A stretch of 64,000 bases of DNA from Auraticoccus monumenti (GTDB taxonomy: Bacteria > Actinomycetota > Actinomycetes > Propionibacteriales > Propionibacteriaceae): the NCBI RefSeq assembly GCF_900101785.1, contig NZ_LT629688.1:1550001-1614000 (forward strand), given 5' to 3'. The notes under the pieces were generated by a model. The model saw only the letters and a program-made list of their open reading frames with translations, was not told the DNA's origin and made no database searches. The translations under genes and the position numbers were made by a program. This document shows, piece after piece, positions 40,684 through 50,022 of this stretch. Positions within the stretch are counted from its first letter, which is position 1; every line of letters begins with the position of its first letter.

Positions 40684-41577
40684 TCAGCCGATCGCCAGAC
40701 CTGCCAGCAGCCCGGCGGCGCCGACCAGCTCGGCCACGCCGGTCTGCTGCAGCACGGGCAGCAGACCCCGCCCACCCGCGCCGCCCAGGACGGTCCGCAG
40801 CGCCGGCACCAGCGGGACCAGCAGGACCAGGCCCAGCAGCGCCCACCAGGTGCTGGTCGCCGCCACCACGACCACCCCGGCCACCGCCACCAGCACCAGC
40901 ACCAGGTAGCCGACCCGGGTGCCGCGGTCGCCCAGCCGGGTGGCCAGCGTCCGCTTCCCGACCTCCCGGTCACCGACCAGGTCACGCAGGTTGTTGGCCA
41001 CCAGGATGGCGCAGGCCAGCGCCCCGACCGAGACCGCGGCGGCCACCGTGGGGACGTCCACCTGCCCCGTCTGCACGTAGGTGGTCCCGCAGACCGCGAC
41101 CAGACCGAAGAAGACGAAGACGAAGACCTCACCCAGACCGTGGTAGCCGTAGGGGTGGCGACCGCCGGTGTAGAACCAGGCGGCGGCGATCGAGGCGGCG
41201 CCGACCAGCAGCAGCCACCAGTGCCCCGACAGCACGACCAGGGCCAGACCGGCCAGGGCAGCGACGGCGAAGCAGACGAACGCGGCCCGCTTCACCGCCG
41301 CCGGGCTGGCCGTCCCGGACCCCACCAGCCGCAGCGGACCGACCCGGTCCGCGTCGGTCCCGCGGATGCCGTCGGAGTAGTCGTTGGCGTAGTTCACCCC
41401 GACCTGCAGGGCCAGGCTGACCACCAGGGCGAGCAGGGCCAGGGCCCAGCGCTGCCCGCCGGCGAAGACGGCCGTGCCGGTGCCCGCGAGCACCGGCGAC
41501 AGCGCCGCCGGCAGCGTGCGCGGACGGGCGCCGGCCACCCAGGCGGACAGGCCGGGGGTCGGGGTGGTGGTGCTCAT
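40684..41577 (-). CDS. menA: 1,4-dihydroxy-2-naphthoate polyprenyltransferase
   Basis: A 297-residue UbiA-family integral membrane enzyme that prenylates dihydroxynaphthoate to demethylmenaquinone. Marks are ARPRTLPAALSPVLAGTG at the N-terminus, the Mg-prenyl-diphosphate site NYANDYSDGIRGTD, the second Asp-rich site NNLRDLVGDREVGKRTLA, and about eight hydrophobic helices. The ATG overlaps the menE stop by 4 bp, so it is cotranscribed and coupled to the preceding step of the pathway. Confirms a menaquinone respiratory chain. Confidence 0.94.
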   Translation of the reverse strand: MSTTTPTPGLSAWVAGARPRTLPAALSPVLAGTGTAVFAGGQRWALALLALVVSLALQVGVNYANDYSDGIRGTDADRVGPLRLVGSGTASPAAVKRAAFVCFAVAALAGLALVVLSGHWWLLLVGAASIAAAWFYTGGRHPYGYHGLGEVFVFVFFGLVAVCGTTYVQTGQVDVPTVAAAVSVGALACAILVANNLRDLVGDREVGKRTLATRLGDRGTRVGYLVLVLVAVAGVVVVAATSTWWALLGLVLLVPLVPALRTVLGGAGGRGLLPVLQQTGVAELVGAAGLLAGLAIG

Positions 41578-42734
41578 CGGACCTCCGGGAGGACGTGGTC
41601 GGGGTGGCTGGCGGTGGCGCGCAGGGCCACCCGGTCGGTCTTGCCGCCGGGCAGCAGCGGCAGCACGGGGACGCGCAGCAGCTGCTTCGGCAGTGCGGCG
41701 GGGTCGGTGCGGGGACGCAGCAGCCCGCGCAGGTGCTCCAGGTCGACGTCCGGGGCCGGGGCGGCGAGCACGGCCACGACGCGGGCGCCCCACTCGGGGT
41801 CGGGCGCCGACGTGACCGCCACCTGGTCGGTGCCCAGGAGCTCTCGCAGCACCCCCTCCACCAGGGCGAGGTCGACGTTGCTGCCGCCGGAGACCACCAC
41901 GTCGTCCAGGCGCCCCAGGACCTGCAGCCGTCCGTCCGCCAGCCGGCCGCGGTCGGCGGTGAGCACGGTTCCCGGCCCGACCAGCACCTCGGCGGTGAGG
42001 TCGGGACGTCCGCGGTAGCCGCTGAAGGCGGTCGGGGTGGTGATCCGGATCCGCTGGTCGGCCGGGTCGCAGGTCACCGCGACCCCGTCCAGGGGCCGGC
42101 CGTCGTAGACGCAGCCGCCGCAGGTCTCGCTCATCCCGTAGGTGGTGACCAGCGGCACCCCGTGCTGACGGAGCGCGGCGAGCAGGGTGCCGTCGGTCGC
42201 GGCGCCGCCCACCAGGACGGTGTCGTAGCGGGCGAGACGCTCCAGCGCGGCCGGGTCGTCGCGGACCCGGTGGAGCTGGGTGGGCACGACGGAGAGGTGG
42301 TGCGGGCCGTCACCGACCGGGGTCAGGGCCGGGTCGGCGAGGTCGGCGGGGACACGGTGGAGGGTCGCCCCGGTGAGCGCGGCGCGGGCCACCACCATCA
42401 GACCGGCGACGCCGGAGACGGGGAGGGCCAGCGCCCAGCTGCCCGGGGCGCCGGTGCGGGCGGACGTCGCAGCCACCGAGGCCCGGACGGCTGCGGCGGA
42501 GAGCACCACCACCTTGGGCTCGCCGGTCGAGCCGGAGGTGGGGAGCAGCAGGGCGGCGTCCTCCTCGACCACCGGCTCGGACGGTCGGAGCGCCGTCCTG
42601 GTCCGAGCGGCGGCCACCGGGTCGGTGGGCAGCACGGACAGCGGGGCGCCCCCGTCCAGCGCACGGGCGACCGCCGTGGGAAGACCCGGGTCGTCGGCCT
42701 CCACCAGTCGTAGGGAGGGTCGACCGGGAGGCAC
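41574..42734 (-). CDS. menE: o-succinylbenzoate-CoA ligase
   Basis: A 386-residue AMP-forming acyl-CoA synthetase of the short actinobacterial MenE type. Visible: the P-loop LLPTSGSTGEPKVVVLS, TYGMSETCGGCVYDG, the DRGRLADGRLQVLGRLDDVVVSGG hinge, and the C-terminal catalytic Lys region LLPGGKTDRVALRA. It makes OSB-CoA in menaquinone synthesis. First gene of the menE-menA operon by a 4-bp overlap. The start is the first conserved-looking ATG; upstream lies repeat-rich DNA. Confidence 0.9.
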   Translation of the reverse strand: MPPGRPSLRLVEADDPGLPTAVARALDGGAPLSVLPTDPVAAARTRTALRPSEPVVEEDAALLLPTSGSTGEPKVVVLSAAAVRASVAATSARTGAPGSWALALPVSGVAGLMVVARAALTGATLHRVPADLADPALTPVGDGPHHLSVVPTQLHRVRDDPAALERLARYDTVLVGGAATDGTLLAALRQHGVPLVTTYGMSETCGGCVYDGRPLDGVAVTCDPADQRIRITTPTAFSGYRGRPDLTAEVLVGPGTVLTADRGRLADGRLQVLGRLDDVVVSGGSNVDLALVEGVLRELLGTDQVAVTSAPDPEWGARVVAVLAAPAPDVDLEHLRGLLRPRTDPAALPKQLLRVPVLPLLPGGKTDRVALRATASHPDHVLPEVR

Positions 42735-43016
42735 CTCGACATGCTAGTCCCGCAGGGAGTGCCCGGCCGTCGATGCGGCAGGCGCTCCGGTGCCACCACC
42801 GGTCCGGGTTGGTCTCGCGTCCGCGAGTGGGACCCCCGCCGCCCACCGGTCGCCCCTTGCCGCCCACCGGTCGCTTCGCCGCCCACCGCTCGTCCCTGCC
42901 GTCGCTGTCCCTGTCGCGCCAGTGGCTGCGGGACCTGGCGTCCGTGACGGCTCACACGTCAGCTCGCGGCATCAGACGTCGCATGCGCCGGTCCGTCGCC
43001 TCAGCCGTCGACCGGC
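42735..43016. other. menE upstream region without a supported gene
   Basis: Holds the menE promoter region. Repeats of CCGCCCACCGGTCGCTT/CTTGCCGCCCACCGGTCG type occur at 42836-42890 (three imperfect copies of GCCCACCGGTCG or GCCCACCGCTCG). No coding frame with a plausible start or codon bias. Confidence 0.55.
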
Positions 43017-43437
43017 GGGCGAGTGGCCCCAAGACGTTGGGACCCGTCTGCTGGTCGAGACGACATCTCGGGGCGAGTCGCCGCAGGGTGCTCGTCCTGA
43101 CCCGCCGGCTCTCGAGCGGCTGATGGGGCGAATCGCCGGGAGAGGTCGGGTCCGTGGTGCGGGTGGCGACATCTCGGGGCGAGTCGCCACAGGGTGCTGG
43201 TCCTGACCCGCCGGCTCTCGAGCGGCTGATGGGCGAGTCGCCGGGAGGGGTCGGGTCAGTGGTGGATGTGGCGACATCTCGGGGCGAGTCGCCGCGCGAC
43301 GCGTGAGCCTTCGACGCCCCGCCGACGTCGCCACCCGCCCTCGGGGCAGGTGCCGAGTGGCTCCGCTGCTGGGGCGAGTGGCCCCGAGAGGTCGGGTCCC
43401 TGGGGGTTGAGGCGACGTCTCGGGGCGAGTCGCCACC
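43017..43437. repeat. cluster of REP-like GGCGAC...GTCGCC palindromic repeats
   Basis: TCTCGGGGCGAGTCGCC occurs at about 43067, 43173, 43278 and 43419, each preceded by GGCGAC or CGAC plus AT/GT. The element therefore reads GGCGAC-N12-GTCGCC. Two consecutive units of 106 and 105 bp (43062-43167 and 43168-43272) are near-identical. Variants of GGGCGAGTSGCC followed by GAGAGGTCGGGTC lie between. Non-coding, between menE and the GH3 gene. Confidence 0.85.
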
Positions 43438-43462
43438 TACGGCCGGGGGAGGGGGAAGGGGG

Positions 43463-46246
43463 TCAGCGGGCGGTCACCTCCAGGAGCTGGGCAGGGCCAG
43501 TGAGGGTGACCTCGAGGTCGTGGGGGCCGGCGTCGGGGGCCTCGAGGACGAGCTCGCGCGGGATCCCGTCCGTGGTCGCCTCGACGACCTCGCCCCGCGA
43601 GCCGCGCAGCCGGGCCACCACCTGTCCCGCGCACGCGTCGGCGCCCTCGGCCGGCCGCAGCCGCAGCACCACCTGACCGGCGCCCTCGGTCCGGAGCCGG
43701 CCGTAGCGGGCCGTCCCGGAACGGTGGTCACGTGCCTGCAGGGCGTGCCCGCGGAGGTCCCCGGTGGCCACGATCTCCAGCCCGGACCAGCTGTCGAAGC
43801 ACTCCGCGCGCACCGGCCGGACCCGCGGCCGGTGCCAGCCGCGCTCGACGACCGGGACGTCCACCTCCAGCTCCGCCCGGACGTCGGAGGCCGAGGCCGC
43901 CACCTCCAGCCGGTGCCGCGCCGGGCGCCACCAGCCGTCCGCGGTGACGTCCCACAGCGACAGCCGCTCCAGCGGCACCTCGAGCTCCACCCGGACGGTC
44001 TCCCCGGGAGCCACGTCGACGCGGCGGTGGGCCAGCAGCCGCCGCGGTGCGTCCTCGGCCCCCAGCGCCCGGCCGTAGACCTGCACCACCTCCGGCGCCG
44101 TCCGCCCGCCACCGGACACCTCCACCTGCACCGTGACGACGCCGTCGCCGACCGAGGCCCGGGCGCCGTGCCAGGCGGTGGTCGCGTAGTGCAGGCCGTG
44201 GCCCAGCGCGAACCGCGGCTCCACCGGGGACCACCAGGTGGTCTGCCTGCCCAGCAGGTCGTAGTCGAAGCGGTCCCCGACGTCGGCCTCGTGCCGCGGC
44301 CAGGGCTGGGGGAGGCGGCCCCGCGGCTCGGCGTCGCCGGTGAGGACGTCCAGCACGGCGTGCCCGAGCTCCTGGCCGCCGTGGCTGCTCCACACCACCG
44401 GCAGCGCGGCCAGGTCGTCGTCCAGCACGTAGGGGTAGCTGGACACGACCACGAGCACCACCTGGCGCCCGGCCCGGACCAGCGCGCGGACCAGCGCCAC
44501 CTGGGTGGGTGGCAGCCGGAGGTCCGGCCGGTCCGCGGTCTCCCGGCCGTTGAGGTGCGGGTCGTTGCCCACCGCCACCAGCACGGTCTCAGCGCGTCCG
44601 GCCACCTCGACCGCCTCGGCCAGCCCGGAGCGGACCACCGACACCTCGAACCGGGCCGAGTGGCGCGCCGTCCGCGCACCGACCTCCGCCACGCCGTCGG
44701 GACGCAGGTGCACCCAGCGGCCGGTACCCAGGTGCAGCAGCGACGCGGTGCCGTCGGGGTGCCGCTCGACCCGGAAGCTCTGCTGCACCTCCCAGCCGCC
44801 GACCCGCTCCGCGTCGGCCACCAGGGCCCGTCCGTCGGGGGAGCCCAGCAGCCCGGTGGACGTCCGCAGCGTCAGCACGCCGTCGCCCCAGTCCCGCCAG
44901 CGCCACTCCGCCGCCCCGGCCAGCCCGGACGTCCGCAGCGTCGCCCGGGCGTCGAGGCCCAGCCAGCGCGGCGCCGCAGCCGCACCACCGGGCGCGGCCG
45001 CACCACCGGCTCCGGCCCCGTCGGCCACCCGCAGCACCACCAGGTCGTCGCCCGGGACGCTGGCCGGGGCGTCGGCATCGCGCTCGCGGACCGCGTCGGC
45101 CAGGCTGACCCGGTAGGGGAGGCTGCCGCTGTACCAGTCGGTCAGCACCTCGTCGGCCAGCGGGCCCACCACCGCCAGCCGGCGTCCCGCGGGCAGCGGG
45201 AGCGCGCCGCCGGGGTTGGTCAGCACCACCACCGCGGCGGTGGCGGCCTCCCGGGCCAGGGCCGCGTGCTCGGCCGAGGCCACGTGCTCGGCGCCCAGCG
45301 AGGCCCACGGGTCCTCCCCGTCCAGCTCCCCGGTGAGCTCGCGCAGCGACAGCACCCGGGCGGCCGCGCGGTCGACGTCCTCCTCGCTGAGCAGCCCGCG
45401 CTCCAGCGCCTGCCCCAGCCGCTCCAGCGTGGTGGCCGGGCGGTCGTCGTCCTCGGTGACGGAGTCCACCCCCGCCCGGACCACCAGGGCGAAGGCCTCG
45501 ACCGGGTCCAGCCCGGGCCGCTGCACCCGGAAGACGTTCCCGGGGGCGTAGGCGTCCGACACCACCGCCAGCGAGTGCGGGCTGGCCTCGCGGACGGCGT
45601 CGAGCAGGTCCGCCGACAGGTGCGCCGCCCGTCCGTTGACCAGGTTGTAGGAGGGCATCACCGCCCCCACCACCCCGGCCGACAGCGGGCCCAGGAAGGC
45701 GGGCAGCTCGTACTCGTGCAGCACCCGCGGCGGTACCTGCACCGACACCACGTCGCGGTGGTCCTCGACGTTGTAGGCGCAGAGGTGCTTCAGCGTCGGG
45801 GTCACCCGCCACCAGCGCGGGTGGTCCCCTCGCAGCCCGCCGGCGTAGGCGGTCGCCAGCTCGGCGGTGAGGTGCGGGTCCTCGCTGTAGCCCTCCTCGT
45901 TGCGTCCCCAGGCGGGGTGGCGCAGGGGGTTGACCACCGGCGCCCAGACGTTGAGCCCGACGCCCGGGTCGAGGTTGTGCATCGCCCGCGCCTCGGTGCC
46001 CACCGCCTCGCCGACCCGCCGCAGCAGGTCGGGGTCCCAGGTGGCGCCCAGCCCCACGGCCTGGCAGAAGACGGTGGCCCGACCGAGCCACGCCACGCCG
46101 TGCAGGGCCTCGTTGCCGGTGTGGGAGGCGGCCAGCCCGACGTGCTCCACGACCGGGGTCCGCTGGTGCAGCAGGGACACCTTCTCCGACGTGCTGAGCG
46201 CCTCCAGCAGGGCCCTCACCCGGGCGGACGGTCTCGGTTCGGTCAC
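43463..46246 (-). CDS. GH3 family beta-glycosidase (beta-glucosidase/xylosidase type)
   Basis: A 927-residue enzyme. The GH3 TIM-barrel domain (about 1-300) has the substrate-binding K153-H154 (TPTLKHLCAYN), GRNEEGYSEDP and nucleophile D231 in VVSDAYAPG. The alpha/beta sandwich domain follows with LPLPAGRRLAVVGPLAD, a fibronectin-like domain (VVQVYGR, LLAHRRVDVAPGETVRVELEVPL), and a C-terminal carbohydrate-binding-like module (about 800-927). A PA14-like insert may lie at about 440-540. No signal peptide, so it acts on imported oligosaccharides. Divergent from the ABC operon with a LacI operator between. Likely splits beta-1,4-glucosyl or xylosyl ends. Confidence 0.9.
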   Translation of the reverse strand: MTEPRPSARVRALLEALSTSEKVSLLHQRTPVVEHVGLAASHTGNEALHGVAWLGRATVFCQAVGLGATWDPDLLRRVGEAVGTEARAMHNLDPGVGLNVWAPVVNPLRHPAWGRNEEGYSEDPHLTAELATAYAGGLRGDHPRWWRVTPTLKHLCAYNVEDHRDVVSVQVPPRVLHEYELPAFLGPLSAGVVGAVMPSYNLVNGRAAHLSADLLDAVREASPHSLAVVSDAYAPGNVFRVQRPGLDPVEAFALVVRAGVDSVTEDDDRPATTLERLGQALERGLLSEEDVDRAAARVLSLRELTGELDGEDPWASLGAEHVASAEHAALAREAATAAVVVLTNPGGALPLPAGRRLAVVGPLADEVLTDWYSGSLPYRVSLADAVRERDADAPASVPGDDLVVLRVADGAGAGGAAAPGGAAAAPRWLGLDARATLRTSGLAGAAEWRWRDWGDGVLTLRTSTGLLGSPDGRALVADAERVGGWEVQQSFRVERHPDGTASLLHLGTGRWVHLRPDGVAEVGARTARHSARFEVSVVRSGLAEAVEVAGRAETVLVAVGNDPHLNGRETADRPDLRLPPTQVALVRALVRAGRQVVLVVVSSYPYVLDDDLAALPVVWSSHGGQELGHAVLDVLTGDAEPRGRLPQPWPRHEADVGDRFDYDLLGRQTTWWSPVEPRFALGHGLHYATTAWHGARASVGDGVVTVQVEVSGGGRTAPEVVQVYGRALGAEDAPRRLLAHRRVDVAPGETVRVELEVPLERLSLWDVTADGWWRPARHRLEVAASASDVRAELEVDVPVVERGWHRPRVRPVRAECFDSWSGLEIVATGDLRGHALQARDHRSGTARYGRLRTEGAGQVVLRLRPAEGADACAGQVVARLRGSRGEVVEATTDGIPRELVLEAPDAGPHDLEVTLTGPAQLLEVTAR

Positions 46247-46306
46247 GGTGGCTCCTCGTCGAGCAGGGGTCCTGTGGGCGGTGGGGCGAGCAGTTACAGT
46301 CCATCA

Positions 46307-46320
46307 TCGAAGCGCTTCGA
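46307..46320. promoter_or_regulatory. LacI-type operator
   Basis: TCGAAGCGCTTCGA is a perfect 14-bp palindrome with the central GCGC expected of LacI-family sites. It lies 60 bp from the GH3 start and 44 bp from the solute-binding-protein start, so it can repress both. The LacI gene at 50012-51016 is the likely binder. Confidence 0.82.
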
Positions 46321-46364
46321 CGACAAGGGGTCCCGAGGCGCACCGTCGTCACAAAGGAGTGATC

Positions 46365-48020
46365 GTGACCCAGTCATCGCCCTTCACCCAGGCCCGTCCC
46401 GAGCTGACCCGCCGCCGTTTCCTCGGCGCCGTCGGCATCGGCGCCTCGGCCCTGGCCGCCACCCCGCTGCTCAGCGGCTGCGCCACCGGTGAGGTCGTCC
46501 CGCAGCAGGCCCCGGTGGTCGACGACGCCGTGCTGCCGCGCTTCGTCCCCGTCGAGTACGCCACGCCCGACATCCCCTCGGTCAACGGGTCGATCCCCGG
46601 CTACACCAGCTGGCCCACCGAGGTCGTCCGGGCCGTGCCGACCCCGCCCGGGGACGGACGCACCATCAAGGCCATGACGCCGCTGTGGGGCACCATCCCC
46701 TCGGCCGACGGCAACCAGTACTACGAGGCCGTGAACGAGCTGATCGGCTCGAAGGTCGAGTTCCAGATCACCGACGGCAACGTCTACGGCGACAAGCTGG
46801 CCACCGTGCTGGCCTCGCCCCGCGACGTCCCGGACTGGGTCTCGGTCCCGGGGTGGAACTTCCCGCCGCGCTTCGGCTCCGAGATCGTCGGCAACGTCTT
46901 CGCCGACCTGACGCCCTTCCTGTCCGGTGACAAGGTGACGAAGTACCCGCACCTGGCCAACATCCCCACCGACTCGTGGAAGATGTGCGTCTTCAACGGC
47001 AAGCTCTACGGCCTGCCCTACCCCGACTCCATCGTCCGCGACGCGATCTTCTACCGCGACGACCTGATGGACGAGCTGGGCATCACCGTCTCGATCAGCT
47101 CCGCCGAGGACCTGCTGGAGCTGGCCCAGGAGGTCACCGACCCCTCTGCCAACCGCTGGGGCGCGGAGGACATGTGGAACGCCGCCGCCCAGATCTTCGG
47201 CGTGCCGCCGAAGTGGGCGATGGTCGACGGCACGCTGGTGAACCGGGTGGAGACCGAGGAGTACCGGGCCGCGCTGGACTGGACCACCCGTGTCTTCGCC
47301 TCCGGTGCCGTCCACCCCGACGCGGTGGCCGGGCAGACCGGTGAGGCCAAGCAGCGCTTCCAGGCCGGGCGCTCGCTGATCATGCCCGACGGCGTGGGCG
47401 GCTGGCACGAGGCGCTGCGGGACAACCTGGCGAACAACCCGACCTACTCCCAGACCCCGTTCCCGCCCTTCCCCGCCGACGGCGGGGAGATCGTCTACTG
47501 GAAGTCGCCCGGCGCGGGCATGTTCTCCTTCATCAAGAAGACCGACGACACGGCGATGATCGAGCAGATCCTGGCCGCCGCCGACGTCCTCGCCGCACCG
47601 TTCGGCACGCTGGAGTACCAGACCGTCAACTACGGCGTCGAGGGTGTGCACTGGGAGCGCGGCAGCAAGGGCACGCCGGAGCTGACCGACCTCGCGGCCA
47701 AGGAGCTGCAGCCGACCTACATCTTCCTGGCCGACCCGCCGGTGGTGGAGTCGAAGGTGCAGTACCCGGGCTACGTCGAGGCCATGACCGGCTGGATGGC
47801 CGAGGTCTCCGAGCACCTGCAGGAGCCGCCGTTCTACGGGATGCAGATCACCCCGCCGGCCCAGTACGCCTCGATCGACCAGCCGTTCACCGACCTCGAG
47901 GCCGACATCCCGCGGGGCCGCAAGACGCTGGCCGACCTGGACGAGGCCATCGAGACCTGGCGCTCGTCGGGCGGCGAGGAGCTGCGGGCCTTCCACCAGG
48001 ACCTGCTGGACCAGCAGTGA
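46365..48020 (+). CDS. ABC importer solute-binding lipoprotein
   Basis: A 551-residue extracellular sugar-binding protein. The signal has a twin-arginine motif (TRRRFLGAVG, about 16-25) and a lipobox LLSGC, so it is exported folded and lipid-anchored. The mature part resembles the large LipO/YtcQ-type family 1 binding proteins for oligosaccharides. These work with LplB/LplC-type permeases, which follow directly. GTG 46365 is preferred, with GGAG 5 bp upstream; an in-frame GTG two codons earlier is too close to that site. First gene of the operon, behind the LacI operator. Confidence 0.9.
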   Translation: MTQSSPFTQARPELTRRRFLGAVGIGASALAATPLLSGCATGEVVPQQAPVVDDAVLPRFVPVEYATPDIPSVNGSIPGYTSWPTEVVRAVPTPPGDGRTIKAMTPLWGTIPSADGNQYYEAVNELIGSKVEFQITDGNVYGDKLATVLASPRDVPDWVSVPGWNFPPRFGSEIVGNVFADLTPFLSGDKVTKYPHLANIPTDSWKMCVFNGKLYGLPYPDSIVRDAIFYRDDLMDELGITVSISSAEDLLELAQEVTDPSANRWGAEDMWNAAAQIFGVPPKWAMVDGTLVNRVETEEYRAALDWTTRVFASGAVHPDAVAGQTGEAKQRFQAGRSLIMPDGVGGWHEALRDNLANNPTYSQTPFPPFPADGGEIVYWKSPGAGMFSFIKKTDDTAMIEQILAAADVLAAPFGTLEYQTVNYGVEGVHWERGSKGTPELTDLAAKELQPTYIFLADPPVVESKVQYPGYVEAMTGWMAEVSEHLQEPPFYGMQITPPAQYASIDQPFTDLEADIPRGRKTLADLDEAIETWRSSGGEELRAFHQDLLDQQ

Positions 48021-49033
48021 GCACCCTCGACCAGGCCTCGGCGCGGGTGGCGCGCGCCGAGGCGGAGGAGCGGGAGGAGCGGCGGCGCGACGCGCGCGCC
48101 CCCGCCCCGCCACCGCAGGTGCGTCGTCGCACGCTGGCCACCCGCTGGCGCCGCGACCGGCCGCTGGTGCTGATGACGCTGCCCGCGGTGGTGCTGCTGG
48201 CGGTGTTCGCCTACGTGCCGATGCTGGGCAACATCGCGGCCTTCCAGCAGTACTCGCCCTACAGCGGGTTCCTGGCCAGCCCCTTCGTCGGCCTGCAGAA
48301 CTTCGCCCGGATCTTCACCAACGCCGCCTTCATCAACTCGGTGGTGAACACCCTGACGATCACCGTGTTCCAGCTGGTGTTCTTCTTCCCGGTGCCGATC
48401 GTGCTGGCGCTGCTGCTCAACAGCGTCATCTCGCCCAAGGTGCGGGTGTTCGTGCAGTCGGTGGTGTACCTGCCGCACTTCTTCAGCTGGGTGCTGGTGG
48501 TGACGATCTTCCAGCAGATCCTCGGCGGGGCCGGCCTGGTGTCGCAGACGCTGCGGGCCAACGGGTACTCCGGCTTCGACCTGATGACCAACCCCGACAC
48601 CTTCCTGGTGCTGATCACCCTGCAGTCGGTCTGGAAGGACGCCGGCTGGGGGATCATCATCTTCCTGGCCGCGCTGAGCACCGTCGACCCGGCGCTGCAC
48701 GAGGCCGCGGCCTCCGACGGTGCCGGTCGCTGGCGGCGGATGTGGCACATCACCCTGCCCGCGCTGAAGCCGGTGGTCATCCTGCTGCTGATCCTGCGCC
48801 TGGGTGACTCGCTCACCGTCGGCTTCGAGCAGCTGATCCTGCAGCGCGAGGCGGTGGGCGCCGACGTCTCGGAGGTCGTCGACACCTTCGTCTACTACCA
48901 GGGCGTCGTCTACGGCGACTGGAGCTTCGCCGCCGCAGCAGGCCTGGCCAAGGGCGTGGTCAGCCTGGCCCTGGTCCTGGGAGCCAACAAGCTGGCCCAC
49001 GTCCTCGGGGAGTCAGGGGTGTACCAACGATGA
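48017..49033 (+). CDS. ABC sugar permease, LplB type
   Basis: A 338-residue inner-membrane permease with six helices. A charged Arg/Glu-rich N-terminus is followed by LVLMTLPAVVLLAVFAYVPML. The EAA loop reads HEAAASDGAGRWRRMWHITLPALKP, which contacts the ATPase. It forms the channel with the next gene product. The GTG start overlaps the binding-protein stop by 4 bp. Imports the sugar bound by the lipoprotein. Confidence 0.92.
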   Translation: MSTLDQASARVARAEAEEREERRRDARAPAPPPQVRRRTLATRWRRDRPLVLMTLPAVVLLAVFAYVPMLGNIAAFQQYSPYSGFLASPFVGLQNFARIFTNAAFINSVVNTLTITVFQLVFFFPVPIVLALLLNSVISPKVRVFVQSVVYLPHFFSWVLVVTIFQQILGGAGLVSQTLRANGYSGFDLMTNPDTFLVLITLQSVWKDAGWGIIIFLAALSTVDPALHEAAASDGAGRWRRMWHITLPALKPVVILLLILRLGDSLTVGFEQLILQREAVGADVSEVVDTFVYYQGVVYGDWSFAAAAGLAKGVVSLALVLGANKLAHVLGESGVYQR

Positions 49034-50022
49034 CCACGTCCACCGGAGAGCAGACCGCCCCCGCGGCGGTCACCGCCACCGCGAAGACCGCCGGCGTCGG
49101 GCCGGGGTCACCACGCCGTCGCCGGCGCAACAGCCAGCGACCCGTCTGGGAGGAGCCGCCCAGCCCGCTCGGCCTCGGCCTCAAGGGGCTGGTGCTGGTC
49201 CTGGTGGTGCTGGCCGTGGCCTTCCCGCTCTACACCGTGGTGCTGACCAGCTTCTCCACCCAGGCGGAGACGCTGCGCACCGGTGGTCTGGTGGTGGTCC
49301 CCGGTGAGCTCACCGTGGAGGCCTACCGCCAGATCCTCGGCGGCGGCGTGGTCACCCGGGCGGCCGTGGTCAGCGTCGGCATCACCGCGGTCGGCACCGC
49401 CCTGTCCATGGTGGTCTCGGTGATGGCGGCCTACGGGCTGTCCCGACCGGGTTCGCTGCTGCACACCCCGCTGCTGTTCGTCTTCCTGGTCACCATGTTC
49501 TTCGGTGCCGGGCTGATCCCCACCTACCTGCTGGTCAGCGGGCTGGGGCTGATCGACAGCTACTGGGCGCTGATCCTCCCCGGGGCGGTGTCGGCGTTCA
49601 ACATCCTCATCCTGCGCAACTTCTTCATGGGCATCGAGGGCGCGATCCTCGACGCGGCCAGGATCGACGGGGCCAGCGAGTGGCGGATCCTGCTCCAGGT
49701 GGTCATCCCGCTGTCCGGCGCGGTGCTGGCGGTGGTGGCGCTCTTCTACGGCGTCGGCTACTTCAACGCCTTCTTCAACGCCGTGCTGTACATCAACGAC
49801 AACGCCAAGTGGCCGCTGCAGCTGGTGCTGCGCTCCTACGTGCTGCAGGGGGTGGCTCTCCCCGGCGGTGGTGACACCAGCGGTGCGGTCAGTGGGGCGG
49901 TGGCCGGGCTGCCGATCAAGATGGCCGTCGTGGTGCTGGCGGTGGTGCCCATCCTGATGGTCTACCCCTTCGTCCAGCGGCACTTCACCAAGGGAGTCAT
50001 CTTCGGTGCCATCAAGGGTTGA
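49030..50022 (+). CDS. ABC sugar permease, LplC type
   Basis: A 330-residue permease, partner of the preceding gene (4-bp ATGA overlap). Six helices; the EAA loop reads LDAARIDGASEWRILLQVVIPLSGA, and the end YPFVQRHFTKGVIFGAIKG is the typical LplC ending. The operon stops here without an ATP-binding subunit, so a shared MsiK-like ATPase encoded elsewhere must energise it (known for many actinobacterial sugar importers). It ends 11 bp into the convergent LacI gene. Confidence 0.92.
   Translation: MTTSTGEQTAPAAVTATAKTAGVGPGSPRRRRRNSQRPVWEEPPSPLGLGLKGLVLVLVVLAVAFPLYTVVLTSFSTQAETLRTGGLVVVPGELTVEAYRQILGGGVVTRAAVVSVGITAVGTALSMVVSVMAAYGLSRPGSLLHTPLLFVFLVTMFFGAGLIPTYLLVSGLGLIDSYWALILPGAVSAFNILILRNFFMGIEGAILDAARIDGASEWRILLQVVIPLSGAVLAVVALFYGVGYFNAFFNAVLYINDNAKWPLQLVLRSYVLQGVALPGGGDTSGAVSGAVAGLPIKMAVVVLAVVPILMVYPFVQRHFTKGVIFGAIKG

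Noticed and set aside
42741-43206. Small plus-strand frames in the repeat-rich gap before menE
   Set aside because: They read through palindromic repeats, lack start signals and have no protein-like composition.
43520-46492. A 990-codon plus-strand frame opposite the GH3 gene
   Set aside because: Composition (His/Gly/Arg/Pro) is the usual shadow of a high-GC gene on the other strand; no motifs. The GH3 frame is clearly real.
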